From NCBI RefSeq assembly GCF_039548895.1, contig NZ_JBCLVG010000001.1: DNA of 64,000 nucleotides; one strand, written 5' to 3'. Within the stretch, counting starts at the first letter, position 1, and each line of letters starts with the position of its first letter. Below, one piece after another: positions 1 through 9,086 of the stretch. The translations under genes and the position numbers were made by a program. The notes under the pieces are model-generated. The model was not told where the DNA came from. It saw only the letters and a program-made list of their open reading frames with translations, and ran no database searches. The stretch is from Orlajensenia stereocauli. Lineage in GTDB: Bacteria > Actinomycetota > Actinomycetes > Actinomycetales > Microbacteriaceae.

Positions 1-1067
1 CGCTGCCCGAGGCAGCATGGGAGGACATCGCCGCATTCGGTGAGAACCCGATCGGAAACGGCCCATACAAGCTCGCCGAAGAGGGAGCGTGGGAGCACAA
101 CGAGAAGATCTCGCTCGTCAAGAACGATGACTACACCGGTGGCCGCAAGCCTGCCAACGGCGGACTCGACATCATCTTCTACGCCACGCAGGAAGCGGCA
201 TACGCCGACCTCCAGGGTGGCAACCTCGACGTCCTGACCGCGATCCCCTCGGGCGCGCTCGGCACCTACGAGGACGAGTTCGGCGACCGCAGCGTCAACC
301 AGGCTGCTGCTGTCTTCCAGTCGTTCACCATCCCGGCGCGACTGCCGCACTTCTCGGGCGAAGAGGGCAACCTCCGTCGTCAGGCCATCTCGATGGCCAT
401 CAACCGCGACGAGATCACCGACGTGATCTTCTCGGGCACCCGTACGCCGGCCCACGACTTCACGTCGCCGGTCATCGACGGCTACTCCGAGGACCTTGAA
501 GGCTCCGAGGTGTTGGACTACAACCCCGACGAGGCCAAGAAGCTCTGGGCAGAGGCTGACGCCATCGCCCCGTGGGACGGCACCTTCAAGATCGCCTACA
601 ACGCCGACGGCGGCCACCAGGGCTGGGTCGACGCAGTGTCGAACAGCATCAAGAACGTTCTCGGTATCGACGCCTCCGGCGACCCGTACCCGACGTTCGC
701 CGAGGCTCGCACGAAGATCACCGACCGCTCGATCCAGACGGCGTTCCGTACCGGATGGCAGGCCGACTACCCGGCTCTGTACAACTTCCTCGGACCGCTC
801 TACGGCACGGGTGCAGGCTCGAACGACGGCGACTACAGCAACCCTGAGTTCGACCAGCTCCTCTCGGACGGCCTCGCTGAGACCGACCTCGACGCTGCGA
901 ACAAGAACTTCCAGGACGCACAGGTCATCCTCTTCAAGGACCTCCCGGCAATCCCGCTCTGGTACGCGACCGTCAACGGCGCATGGAGCGAGACCGTCGA
1001 GAACGTCGAGTTCGGCTGGAACTCGGTGCCTCTGTACAACGAGGTGACGAAGACCGCCGCCGAGTAA
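1..1067 (+). CDS. ABC transporter substrate-binding protein, family 5 (oligopeptide type), 5' truncated
   Basis: The open frame enters the window (codons read from base 3) and ends at TAA 1065-1067, leaving about 354 C-terminal residues. The segment GNGPYKL, the later LRRQAISMAINRDEI region and the downstream NFLGPLYGTG are typical of lobe II of family 5 solute-binding lipoproteins (DppA/OppA type). These bind oligopeptides, or sometimes sugars or nickel, outside the membrane. The signal peptide and lipobox lie outside the window. Two permeases and a double ATPase follow on the same strand, so this is the receptor of that transporter. A strong hairpin just after the stop may set its expression above the rest of the operon. 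The substrate cannot be read from sequence. Confidence 0.93.
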   Translation, partial: LPEAAWEDIAAFGENPIGNGPYKLAEEGAWEHNEKISLVKNDDYTGGRKPANGGLDIIFYATQEAAYADLQGGNLDVLTAIPSGALGTYEDEFGDRSVNQAAAVFQSFTIPARLPHFSGEEGNLRRQAISMAINRDEITDVIFSGTRTPAHDFTSPVIDGYSEDLEGSEVLDYNPDEAKKLWAEADAIAPWDGTFKIAYNADGGHQGWVDAVSNSIKNVLGIDASGDPYPTFAEARTKITDRSIQTAFRTGWQADYPALYNFLGPLYGTGAGSNDGDYSNPEFDQLLSDGLAETDLDAANKNFQDAQVILFKDLPAIPLWYATVNGAWSETVENVEFGWNSVPLYNEVTKTAAE

Positions 1068-1112
1068 TTCTCGTGGCACACCGCTGAGGGGTTAGTATTC
1101 CTGAAGCACTCT

Positions 1113-1143
1113 GTGGGGCGGTAGCTATCAGCTGCCGCCCCAC
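1113..1143 (+). terminator. Stem-loop after the binding-protein gene (attenuating terminator or mRNA stabiliser)
   Basis: A 14-bp stem with one G:T pair and a three-base loop (ATC) lies 45 bases after the binding-protein stop. No T tract follows. The permease gene starts 110 bases later with no obvious promoter of its own. In binding-protein operons such hairpins usually reduce read-through or protect the upstream mRNA. That role is inferred here. Confidence 0.6.
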
Positions 1144-1252
1144 TCCCACGCTCGACCTCCGAATAGCGTCACAGCGCTACTCTGAGATGATCGAGCTTGA
1201 AAGACAGATTGGTTCTCTCATGCCAAAAACCCCGGATTGCGGGGCCTGATCC

Positions 1253-2182
1253 ATGGCCGGCTACATCCTCCGTCGAGTGCTCCAGGCTGTGCCTGTCCTC
1301 CTCGGCACGACGTTCCTCATCTACTTCATGGTCTTCGCCATGCCGGGTGACCCGATCGTCGCCCTGTTCGGAGACAAGACCCCGAACCCGGCGGTCATCG
1401 AGCAGCTGCGTGAGCGCTACCACTTCGACCAGCCGTTCATCGTGCAGTACCTGCTGTTCCTCAAGGGGATCTTCGTCGGCGACTTCGGCATCTCGTTCTC
1501 CGGGCAGCCCGTCACCGAGATCCTCGCGAAGACCTTCCCGGTGACGCTGCGTCTCGCAGCCCTCGCGATCTTCTTCGAGATGGTCGCCGGCATCGGCGTC
1601 GGCCTCATCGCGGGTCTGCGCAAGGGCAAGTTCTTCGACTCGAGCGCCCTCGCCGTCAGCCTCGTCCTGATCTCGGTTCCGGTCTTCGTCATCGCGTTCG
1701 TCGCCCAGCTCGTCTTCGCCATCCAGCTCGGCTGGTTCCGAGCGACGGTCGGCCCGGGTGCGCCACTGCAGGACCTGATCCTGCCGGCGCTGGTGCTCGC
1801 GACGATCAGCTTCGCGCAGATCCAACGACTGACACGGTCGTCAGTCATCGAGACCAGCGGTCAGGACTTCGTTCGCACTGCTGCGAGCAAGGGCCTCAGC
1901 CGCCGTCGCATCGTCCCCGTGCACATCCTGCGCAACTCCCTCATCCCCGTCGTCACCTACCTCGCCGTCGACTTCGGCACGCTGATGGTCGGCGCGACGG
2001 TGACCGAGGGAATCTTCAACGTGCCCGGAGTCGGGCGCACCCTGTACCAGGCCATCATCCGGGGTGAACGCCCCACAGTCGTCGCGTTCGTCACGGTCAT
2101 GGTGCTGATCTACCTCGTGGTGAACCTGCTGGTGGATCTGCTGTACGCCGTTCTCGACCCGAGGATCCGTTATGCAAAGTAG
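1253..2182 (+). CDS. Oligopeptide ABC transporter permease (DppB/OppB type)
   Basis: 309 residues, the usual DppB length. The N-terminal segment MAGYILRRVLQAVPVL with the first membrane helix, the loop motif TPNPAVIEQLRERY near residues 43-56, and the EAA-type loop TAASKGLSRRRIVPVHILRN are diagnostic of the BPD_transp_1 family. The protein forms one half of the transmembrane channel. The ATG at 1253 has only a weak ribosome-binding site, but it gives the standard N-terminus. The 3' end overlaps the next permease gene by 11 bp, indicating translational coupling. Confidence 0.93.
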   Translation: MAGYILRRVLQAVPVLLGTTFLIYFMVFAMPGDPIVALFGDKTPNPAVIEQLRERYHFDQPFIVQYLLFLKGIFVGDFGISFSGQPVTEILAKTFPVTLRLAALAIFFEMVAGIGVGLIAGLRKGKFFDSSALAVSLVLISVPVFVIAFVAQLVFAIQLGWFRATVGPGAPLQDLILPALVLATISFAQIQRLTRSSVIETSGQDFVRTAASKGLSRRRIVPVHILRNSLIPVVTYLAVDFGTLMVGATVTEGIFNVPGVGRTLYQAIIRGERPTVVAFVTVMVLIYLVVNLLVDLLYAVLDPRIRYAK

Positions 2183-3119
2183 AAACTCCCAGCAGAATCA
2201 CTTCGTCGCGCCTCTCGAGGAGACGCCGCTCGTCGCGATCGACCAGGTCAAGACCGAGGGCAAGCCCTCGAATCTCTGGATCGACGCCTGGCACGATGTG
2301 CGCAAGCGTCCGATGTTCTGGATCTCCTCTGTGATGATCCTCGTGATCGTCACCGTCGCGCTCTTCCCGTCGCTGTTCACCTCCGTCGACCCGACGTTCT
2401 GCGAGCTCTCCAAGAGCCTCGACGGACCCGGCGGCGACAGCGTGCTCGGCTACACCAAGCAGGGCTGCGACATCTACTCCCGCATCATCTACGGCACTGG
2501 CACCTCGTTGTCGGTGGGAATCATCGTCACGGTGCTGGTCTTCGTGCTGGGCATCGTCTTCGGCGCGCTGGCCGGGTTCTACGGCGGCTGGGTCGACGGC
2601 GTGCTGTCCCGCGTCGGCGACATCTTCTTCTCGATCCCCTACATCCTCGCCGCCGTCGTCATCATGAGCGTCTTCTCCGCGTACCGCAGCGTGTGGATCA
2701 TCTCGCTGGCGATCGGAATCTTCGCGTGGCCGTCGACGGCCCGAGTTCTTCGAGCAGAGATCTTCAGGGTGAAGAACGCCGATTACGTCATGGCCGCGAC
2801 GGCCATCGGAGTCTCGCGCTTCCGCATCCTGGTGCGTCACGTGCTCCCCAACTCGATCGCACCGGTCATCGTCGTCACGACGATCTCGCTCGCGGCCGCC
2901 ATCGTCGCCGAGGCGACGCTGTCGTTCCTGGGCGTCGGACTTCCGAGCACGACCATGTCGTGGGGCAACGACATCAGCCAGGCGCAGAACGACCTCCGGG
3001 TCGCTCCGCAGACGCTGATCTACCCATCGATCGCCCTCTCGCTCACCGTTCTGAGCTTCATCATGCTCGGCGAGGTCGTGCGTGACGCGCTCGACCCGAA
3101 GGCGAGGGCCGCACGATGA
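2172..3119 (+). CDS. Oligopeptide ABC transporter permease (DppC/OppC type)
   Basis: 315 residues, the second channel subunit. The N-terminus is cytoplasmic and hydrophilic, followed by a helix near residues 50-70. The segment LGYTKQGCDIYSRIIYGT and the EAA loop MAATAIGVSRFRILVRHVLPN are characteristic of DppC. It overlaps the upstream permease by 11 bp, and its TGA overlaps the ATPase start as ATGA, so the genes are translated as one operon. It is slightly longer than classical DppC because of the N-terminal extension. Confidence 0.93.
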   Translation: MQSRNSQQNHFVAPLEETPLVAIDQVKTEGKPSNLWIDAWHDVRKRPMFWISSVMILVIVTVALFPSLFTSVDPTFCELSKSLDGPGGDSVLGYTKQGCDIYSRIIYGTGTSLSVGIIVTVLVFVLGIVFGALAGFYGGWVDGVLSRVGDIFFSIPYILAAVVIMSVFSAYRSVWIISLAIGIFAWPSTARVLRAEIFRVKNADYVMAATAIGVSRFRILVRHVLPNSIAPVIVVTTISLAAAIVAEATLSFLGVGLPSTTMSWGNDISQAQNDLRVAPQTLIYPSIALSLTVLSFIMLGEVVRDALDPKARAAR

Positions 3120-4873
3120 GCTCAGCGACGAGAGAGAACGACGGGAACACCGTGAACTCACAGAACGACGAACGCCCCATCCTCGAGATCACGGATCTCG
3201 AGGTGGGCTTCAACACCCAGAACGGCCTCGTGAAGGCCGTCGACGGTGTGAACATCACCCTGTACCGCGGGCAGTCGCTCGCGATCGTGGGGGAGTCCGG
3301 CTCGGGCAAGTCGACGACGGCGCACGCCATCATCAACCTGCTTCCCGGCACGGGCAAGATCACCGGCGGGTCGATCAAGCTCGACGGTCAGGAGATCTCC
3401 ACGGCCTCGCCCAAGGAGATGGAGGACATCCGCGGTCGCCGGATCGGATTCGTGCCGCAGGACCCGATGTCCAACCTCAACCCCGTGTGGAGCATCGGCT
3501 TCCAGGTGGAGGAGGCCATCTCGGCCAACGGAATCGCCAGCGGCAAGAAGGCAGTGCGCGAGCGCGCCATCGAGGTGCTGAAGCAGGCCGGTCTCGGCGA
3601 CGCCGACCGGCGTCTCAAGCAGTACCCGCACCAGTTCTCGGGCGGTATGCGCCAACGCGTGCTCATCGGCATGGGCCTGGCCGCCAACCCGCAGCTGCTG
3701 ATCGCCGACGAGCCCACCTCGGCTCTCGACGTCACCGTGCAGCGTGTCATCCTCGACCACCTCGAGACCCTGACGCGCGACCTCGGCACGACCCTGCTGT
3801 TCATCACGCACGACCTCGGCCTCGCCGCCGAGCGCGCCGAGCAGCTCGTGGTCATGTACAAGGGCAAGGTCGTCGAGTCGGGGCCGTCGGCGAAGATCCT
3901 CAAGGATCCGCAGCACCCGTACACGCAGCGACTGGTCGCCGCGGCACCGAGCCTCGCCTCGCGCCGTATCCAGGCGAGCGATGCGCCTCTCGCCCAGCTC
4001 GACATCCACGCCCCGGCCGCAGCCGAGGTCGTCGACCTCATCGCGACGGCCGAGAGCCGTGCCGAGGCGCGCGAGGCCGCCGGCACCCTTCCGCCGGCGA
4101 TCGTGGTGGAGGACCTGACGAAGGTCTACAAGATTCGCGGATCGGGTGAGTTCAAGGCCGTCGACAACGTCTCGTTCCAGATCGCCAAGGGAACCACCAT
4201 GGCGCTCGTCGGCGAGTCCGGCTCGGGCAAGTCGACCGTCGCGAAGATGCTGCTGAAGCTCGAGGACGCGACCAGCGGCAAGATCATCGTCGGTGGCAAG
4301 GACCTCAACGCACTCGGCGGCAAGGAGCTCTTCAACCTGCGCAGCCGCATGCAACCGGTGTTCCAGGACCCGTACGGTTCCCTGAACCCGCTGCGCAACA
4401 TCGGCAACACGATCAGCGAGCCGATGTCGGTGCACGGTGTCGGAACGCGCAAATCGCGGCAGGCGCGAGTGTTCGAACTGCTCGATCAGGTGTCGCTGCC
4501 GAAGACGCTCGTGAGCCGCTACCCGAACGAGCTGTCGGGCGGACAGCGCCAGCGCATCGCCATCGCGCGCGCCCTGGCACTGAAGCCCGAGATCGTCATC
4601 CTCGACGAGGCCGTGTCAGCACTCGACGTGCTCGTGCAGGCTCAGATCCTCCGCCTGCTCGCCGACCTGCAGGCCGAGCTCGACCTGACCTACCTCTTCA
4701 TCACGCATGACCTCGCCGTCGTGCGCGTGATCGCCGACCACGTGGCGGTCATGCAGAAGGGCAAGATCGTCGAGTACTCGAGCACCGACGAGGTCTTCGA
4801 CAACCCGCAGCAGCAGTACACGCAGGATCTCCTGGCGGCCATTCCCGGAGCGAGCATCGAGCTCGCCTCCTAG
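3116..4873 (+). CDS. Double ABC ATPase (DppD-DppF fusion) of the oligopeptide transporter
   Basis: 585 residues with two complete nucleotide-binding domains in one chain. The first has Walker A GESGSGKST at about residues 59-67, signature FSGGMRQRV and Walker B LLIADEPTSALD. The second has GESGSGKST, LSGGQRQRI and IVILDEAVSALD. It hydrolyses ATP to drive uptake through the two permeases upstream, replacing separate DppD and DppF subunits. The ATG at 3116 overlaps the preceding stop. A GTG at 3152 would remove only the non-conserved first 12 residues. A strong terminator follows at 4892-4923. Confidence 0.94.
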   Translation: MSSATRENDGNTVNSQNDERPILEITDLEVGFNTQNGLVKAVDGVNITLYRGQSLAIVGESGSGKSTTAHAIINLLPGTGKITGGSIKLDGQEISTASPKEMEDIRGRRIGFVPQDPMSNLNPVWSIGFQVEEAISANGIASGKKAVRERAIEVLKQAGLGDADRRLKQYPHQFSGGMRQRVLIGMGLAANPQLLIADEPTSALDVTVQRVILDHLETLTRDLGTTLLFITHDLGLAAERAEQLVVMYKGKVVESGPSAKILKDPQHPYTQRLVAAAPSLASRRIQASDAPLAQLDIHAPAAAEVVDLIATAESRAEAREAAGTLPPAIVVEDLTKVYKIRGSGEFKAVDNVSFQIAKGTTMALVGESGSGKSTVAKMLLKLEDATSGKIIVGGKDLNALGGKELFNLRSRMQPVFQDPYGSLNPLRNIGNTISEPMSVHGVGTRKSRQARVFELLDQVSLPKTLVSRYPNELSGGQRQRIAIARALALKPEIVILDEAVSALDVLVQAQILRLLADLQAELDLTYLFITHDLAVVRVIADHVAVMQKGKIVEYSSTDEVFDNPQQQYTQDLLAAIPGASIELAS

Positions 4874-4891
4874 GTTCAGGCGTCTGGATGG

Positions 4892-4923
4892 TGAACGGCG
4901 GGTCCGCATGGACCCGCCGTTCA
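4892..4923 (+). terminator. Terminator hairpin of the oligopeptide transporter operon
   Basis: A perfect 14-bp stem (TGAACGGCGGGTCC and its complement) with a GCAT loop, 18 bases after the ATPase stop. No T run follows, as is common in high-GC actinobacteria. Confidence 0.75.
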
Positions 4924-4934
4924 GCATTACAGGC

Positions 4935-4940
4935 TAAACT
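4935..4940 (+). promoter_or_regulatory. Possible -10 box (TAAACT) for typA
   Basis: TAAACT fits the actinobacterial TANNNT pattern and lies just after the upstream terminator. It would give a 5' leader of about 140 bases before typA. No convincing -35 element is visible. Confidence 0.3.
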
Positions 4941-5086
4941 TGTGTGATTGGGCTGTGCGCACTTCAGCGCGCCGACCCGCAGACCCCACCTGAGCGCCGC
5001 ATCCGCGACGCCTTGCGCGCCCGACACCGAGCTCCAGCCCGATGTTGTGAAAGAGCGCGAACCGAAGAAACCCAAGGACAAGACAT

Positions 5087-6997
5087 ATGGCAATCGCCCT
5101 GCGCTCAGACATCCGGAATGTGGCCATCGTGGCCCACGTCGACCACGGCAAGACGACTCTCGTCGATGCCATGCTCGGTCAGACCCACTCCTTCTCCGAC
5201 CACGCCCACGTCGAAGAGCGCGCGATGGACTCCAACGAGCTCGAGCGCGAGAAGGGCATCACGATCCTCGCCAAGAACACGGCGATCTCCTACAACGGCG
5301 TGCACGCCACCGATGGTCCCATCACGATCAACGTGATCGACACCCCGGGCCACGCCGACTTCGGTGGCGAGGTCGAGCGCGGCCTGTCCATGGTCGACGG
5401 CGTCGTGCTCCTCGTGGATGCATCCGAGGGCCCGTTGCCCCAGACCCGCTTCGTGCTGCGCAAGGCCCTCGAGGCCAAGCTTCCCGTCATCCTGCTGGTC
5501 AACAAGACCGACCGTCCCGACGCGCGCATCGACGAGGTCGTCGCCGAGAGCCAGGACCTCCTGCTCGGCCTCGCCTCCGACATGGCGGACGACGTGCCCG
5601 ACCTCGACCTCGACGCCATCCTCGACGTCCCCGTCGTGTACGCCTCGGGTCGCAACGGCGCCGCCAGCCTGAACAAGCCGGAGAACGGCACCCTGCCCGA
5701 CAACGATGACCTCGAGCCCCTATTCGGTGCCATCCTCGAGCACATCCCCGCTCCGAAGTACGACGATGAGGCACCCCTGCAGGCCTGGGTCACCAACCTC
5801 GACGCGTCGCCGTTCCTCGGCCGCCTCGCGCTGCTCCGCGTCTTCAACGGCACGCTCAAGAAGGGCGAGACCGTCGCCTGGGTGCGCCACGACGGCCAGG
5901 TGAAGAACGTCCGCATCACCGAGCTGCTGAAGACCCGCGCGCTCGACCGCTACCCGGCCGAGAGCGCAGGCCCCGGTGACATCGTCGCCGTCGCCGGATT
6001 CGAGGACATCACCATCGGTGAGACCCTCGCCGACCCCGACGACGTCCGTCCGCTTCCGCAGATCCACGTCGACGAGCCCGCCATCTCGATGACCATCGGA
6101 ACCAACACCTCGCCGCTCGTCGGCAAGGTCAAGGGCCACAAGCTCACCGCGCGCATGGTCAAGGACCGCCTCGACCGTGAGCTGGTCGGAAACGTCTCGC
6201 TCAAGATCGTCGACATCGGACGCCCCGACGCCTGGGAGGTGCAGGGCCGCGGAGAGCTGGCCCTCGCCATCCTCGTCGAGCAGATGCGACGCGAGGGCTT
6301 CGAGCTCACCGTCGGCAAGCCGCAGGTGGTCACCAAGCGCGTCGACGGCAAGCTGCACGAGCCTTTCGAGCACCTGACCATCGACGCTCCCGAGGAGTAC
6401 CTCGGTGCGATCACGCAGCTCATGGCCTCGCGCAAGGGCCGCATGGACAATATGGCCAACCACGGCACCGGCTGGGTGCGTATGGAGTTCATCGTTCCCT
6501 CGCGCGGCCTCATCGGCTTCCGCACCGAGTTCCTCACCACCACGCGCGGCACCGGCATCGCCAACGCCATTTCGCACGGCTACGAGGAGTGGGCCGGTGA
6601 GATCATCACCCGCAACAACGGCTCGATCGTCGCCGATCGCTCCGGCGTCGTCACCCCGTTCGCCATCATCGCGCTCCAGGAGCGCATGAGCTTCTTCGTG
6701 AACCCCACCGAAGAGGTCTACGAGGGCATGGTCATCGGCGAGAACTCGCGCGCCGACGACATGGACGTGAACATCACCAAGGAGAAGAAGCTGACCAACA
6801 TGCGTCAGTCCACCTCCGACACCTTCGAGTCGATGACGCCGTCGCGTCAGCTCTCGCTCGAGGAGTGCCTCGAGTTCGCCCGCGAGGACGAGTGCGTCGA
6901 GGTCACCCCGGCCAACGTGCGCATCCGCAAGGTGGAGCTCGACGCCCAGTCGCGTGCCCGCTCGACCTCGCGCCTGAAGAAGCAGAACCAGAACTAG
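5087..6997 (+). CDS. typA: Translational GTPase TypA/BipA
   Basis: 636 residues, the family length. GTPase motifs are complete: G1 AHVDHGKT at residues 16-23, G3 DTPGH at 85-89 and G4 NKTD at 139-142, followed by EF-G-like domains. TypA is a ribosome-binding GTPase that helps 50S assembly and growth under stress or cold. AAGGA sits about nine bases before the ATG, which encodes the standard MAIALRSDIRN start. The gene stands alone between two terminators. Codon use is highly biased (GAC far over GAT), and the GGATGC motif common elsewhere appears only once, as GGATGCATCC at 5416-5425. Confidence 0.96.
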   Translation: MAIALRSDIRNVAIVAHVDHGKTTLVDAMLGQTHSFSDHAHVEERAMDSNELEREKGITILAKNTAISYNGVHATDGPITINVIDTPGHADFGGEVERGLSMVDGVVLLVDASEGPLPQTRFVLRKALEAKLPVILLVNKTDRPDARIDEVVAESQDLLLGLASDMADDVPDLDLDAILDVPVVYASGRNGAASLNKPENGTLPDNDDLEPLFGAILEHIPAPKYDDEAPLQAWVTNLDASPFLGRLALLRVFNGTLKKGETVAWVRHDGQVKNVRITELLKTRALDRYPAESAGPGDIVAVAGFEDITIGETLADPDDVRPLPQIHVDEPAISMTIGTNTSPLVGKVKGHKLTARMVKDRLDRELVGNVSLKIVDIGRPDAWEVQGRGELALAILVEQMRREGFELTVGKPQVVTKRVDGKLHEPFEHLTIDAPEEYLGAITQLMASRKGRMDNMANHGTGWVRMEFIVPSRGLIGFRTEFLTTTRGTGIANAISHGYEEWAGEIITRNNGSIVADRSGVVTPFAIIALQERMSFFVNPTEEVYEGMVIGENSRADDMDVNITKEKKLTNMRQSTSDTFESMTPSRQLSLEECLEFAREDECVEVTPANVRIRKVELDAQSRARSTSRLKKQNQN

Positions 6998-7014
6998 TCG
7001 CTCGCGACACCTCG

Positions 7015-7064
7015 GGTGCCGGCATCCGTCTCTCCTGCAGAGCGGATGCCGGCACCTGTGTTTT
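7015..7064 (+). terminator. Rho-independent terminator of typA
   Basis: A perfect 14-bp stem (GGTGCCGGCATCCG, 7015-7028, with its complement at 7043-7056) is followed by a T-rich stretch. The stem itself contains the GGCATCCG/CGGATGCC motif that recurs through the window. Confidence 0.85.
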
Positions 7065-7112
7065 CTCCGGGTGCCGCGCGTACGCTGGAACGACTCGAAC
7101 CTTGGAGAGACC

Positions 7113-7541
7113 ATGTTGTTCCGCACCCGCCTGGCCGTACCCGCCATCGCCGTCGCCCTCCTGATGACGCCGACACTCGCCGGCTGCGGCGTCGTCGAGT
7201 CGGCCGTCGACCAGGCCACAGGAGGACAGGTGAGCGTGGGCGGCGAACTGCCGAAGGGCTGGCCGGAGGAGGTGCCCGTGGTCGACGGGAAGATCCTGGT
7301 GGGAGCCGGCGGCCAGGGTGACGGCGGCAGCGGATGGATCGTGACCGTCGACGCTACAGCGGCCGATCCCATCGCGGAGGCCACGACGCAGCTCGAGGAA
7401 GCCGGCTTCAGTGTCGACAGCGCCGCCGAGGCCTCGACGGACGACGGCGGCTTCGTCGCCATGAAGAACGAGAACTACAGCGTGCTGGTGGCGGGCACGA
7501 AGGACGGCCTGCTCTACACGGTGACGCCTGTCGGTCCGTGA
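7113..7541 (+). CDS. Small lipoprotein of unknown function
   Basis: 142 residues from the ATG at 7113, which has GGAGA five bases upstream. An in-frame GTG at 7071 would add 14 residues ahead of the signal peptide and is rejected. Residues 1-25 form a lipoprotein signal with lipobox TLAGC and acylated Cys25. The mature part is about 115 residues, acidic and glycine-rich, with no recognised domain, and is presumably anchored outside the membrane. The gene is alone between the typA terminator and a palindromic repeat. Function cannot be assigned. Confidence 0.8.
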   Translation: MLFRTRLAVPAIAVALLMTPTLAGCGVVESAVDQATGGQVSVGGELPKGWPEEVPVVDGKILVGAGGQGDGGSGWIVTVDATAADPIAEATTQLEEAGFSVDSAAEASTDDGGFVAMKNENYSVLVAGTKDGLLYTVTPVGP

Positions 7542-7550
7542 CCAACCTGC

Positions 7551-7645
7551 TCGCTGAGGCCCGGACGAAGTCCGCGGTCGAAGCGTGCACGGGCCGATGC
7601 GCCGCGGATGCGCTTCGGACGGTCGCTACGTTCGGTCCTCAGCGA
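7551..7645. repeat. Palindromic repeat, copy A (between convergent gene ends)
   Basis: Two 35-base arms (7551-7585 and 7611-7645) are inverted complements at about 26 of 35 positions, with a 25-base loop. The element fills nearly all of the 110-bp gap between the lipoprotein stop and the dyp peroxidase stop. It matches copies B (39896-39978) and C (54499-54579), most strongly in the arm beginning TCGCTGAGGCCCGGA. Its position suggests a bidirectional terminator or a REP/MITE-like element. Confidence 0.85.
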
Positions 7646-7651
7646 CCGGAG

Positions 7652-9007
7652 TCAGGCCAACAGCGGCGCGCCCACGTACGAACCCTCGCGGGCTCCGGGC
7701 GGGATCGCGAAGATCGCCGATCCGACGTGCTTGATGTACTCGTTGAGCGCATCGGCCGCGAGACTGCGCTGGATGCCGATGAACTGTTCCGGTGAGCGCT
7801 GGTACGACATGAAGAAGAGGCCGGCGTCGAGGCGGCCGAGCTCGTCGTTGCCGTCGACGAAGTTGTAGCCCCGCCGCAACAGGCTGGCGCCCTTGTTGAC
7901 GGTCGGATGGGCCAGTCGCACGTGAGCGTCGGTGTCGATCGCCGGTGTGCCCGCGCCGGTCTCCGCTTCGAAGTCGGGCTCGGTGAACTCGGTGCCGCCC
8001 GAGAGCGGCGCACCCTCGCCCTTGTCGCGTCCGATCACGCGTTCCTGTTCCTCGAGCCTGGTGCGGTCCCAGGTCTCGATGATCATGCGGATCTTGCGGG
8101 TGACGAGATAACTGCCGCCGGCAAGCCACGCGGGGGAGTCCGTCGACCCCACGAACACCTGGTCGTCGACCAGCTTCGCGTCCTCCGACTTGACGTTCGC
8201 GGTGCCGTCCTTGAATCCGAACAGGTTGCGGGGGGTCAGCTGAGAGGTCGACGTCGAGGAGGTGCGCCCGAAGCCGAGCTGCGACCAGCGGATGGAGGCG
8301 CGGCCGAAGGCGATGCGGCTGAGGTTGCGGATGGCGTGAACGGCGACTTGCGGGTCGTCGGCGCAGGCCTGGATGCAGAGGTCGCCGCCGCCGAGTTCCG
8401 GCCGGAGTGAATCACCGGAGAACCGCGGAAGCCTGGTGAGCAGCTGGGGGCGCTGAGCAGCGATGCCGAAGCGATCCTCGCCGTCGTCGGTCGAGAACAG
8501 CGTCGGGCCGAAGCCGAAGGTGATCGTGAGGCCTGCCGCCGGAAGTCCGAGGGCCTCGCCGGTGTCTGCAGGCGGCGCCAGCGGCGAGCCGCCGACGGCT
8601 CCGCCATCCGTCACCTCGAGCCCCTGGGTCATGCGGGCGGCGGCGTACGTCCAGTCCTGCAGCAGCTCGATGAGGTCGTCGCGGCCGGCGCCCGCTGCCA
8701 TGTCGTAGGAGGCGAAATGCAGGCGGTCCTGGGCCGGTGTCGTGATGCCGGCCTGCCTGGCGCCGTAGAAGGGGTAGATCGCATCGCGCTGCGATGAGGC
8801 GGATGCCGCAGCCGCTCCGGCCGCGGCCCCTGCTGCTCCGCCGACGACGAGCCCGGCGGCTCCGGCGCCGACGAGTCCGAACAGGCCGCGGCGGGAAAGA
8901 CCGGACGGCCGGCTGCCGGTGGCGTCGGCAGCGCTCTCGGCCGGCTCGGCGGCGCTCGTGTTCTCGGGCGCCGAATCGGGGCCGGCGTCAGGATTCATCC
9001 CGCTCAT
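7652..9007 (-). CDS. efeB: Tat-exported DyP-type heme peroxidase EfeB
   Basis: 451 residues. The N-terminal tail carries a twin-arginine motif LSRRGLFGL (Arg39-Arg40) and an alanine/glycine-rich helix, so the folded hemoprotein leaves by the Tat route. The DyP hallmark GFKDG at 264-268 supplies the catalytic Asp, and a later HP-x-V-N segment holds the likely heme-ligating His. It is the last gene of efeUOB and probably helps iron acquisition outside the membrane, by oxidising ferrous iron or acting on heme. Two ATGs occur at the start (MSGM). The first has AGGAAG upstream and is used here. Confidence 0.93.
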   Translation of the reverse strand: MSGMNPDAGPDSAPENTSAAEPAESAADATGSRPSGLSRRGLFGLVGAGAAGLVVGGAAGAAAGAAAASASSQRDAIYPFYGARQAGITTPAQDRLHFASYDMAAGAGRDDLIELLQDWTYAAARMTQGLEVTDGGAVGGSPLAPPADTGEALGLPAAGLTITFGFGPTLFSTDDGEDRFGIAAQRPQLLTRLPRFSGDSLRPELGGGDLCIQACADDPQVAVHAIRNLSRIAFGRASIRWSQLGFGRTSSTSTSQLTPRNLFGFKDGTANVKSEDAKLVDDQVFVGSTDSPAWLAGGSYLVTRKIRMIIETWDRTRLEEQERVIGRDKGEGAPLSGGTEFTEPDFEAETGAGTPAIDTDAHVRLAHPTVNKGASLLRRGYNFVDGNDELGRLDAGLFFMSYQRSPEQFIGIQRSLAADALNEYIKHVGSAIFAIPPGAREGSYVGAPLLA

Positions 9008-9086
9008 GGTACTTCCTGTTGCCGTGGAAACCCTGACGAGCCGGACTGCACGCTCTCCGCAGACCGGCTCGTGTCAGGAGGTCAGG

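Noticed and set aside
1230..1244. CCCCG-GATTG-CGGGG hairpin just before the first permease
   Set aside because: Only five base pairs, no T run and directly before a start codon. Too weak to call.
5720..7462. A 580-codon minus-strand open frame opposite typA
   Set aside because: It is antisense to a clear TypA with all GTPase motifs. High G+C leaves long open frames on the reverse strand, and this one shows no known motif.
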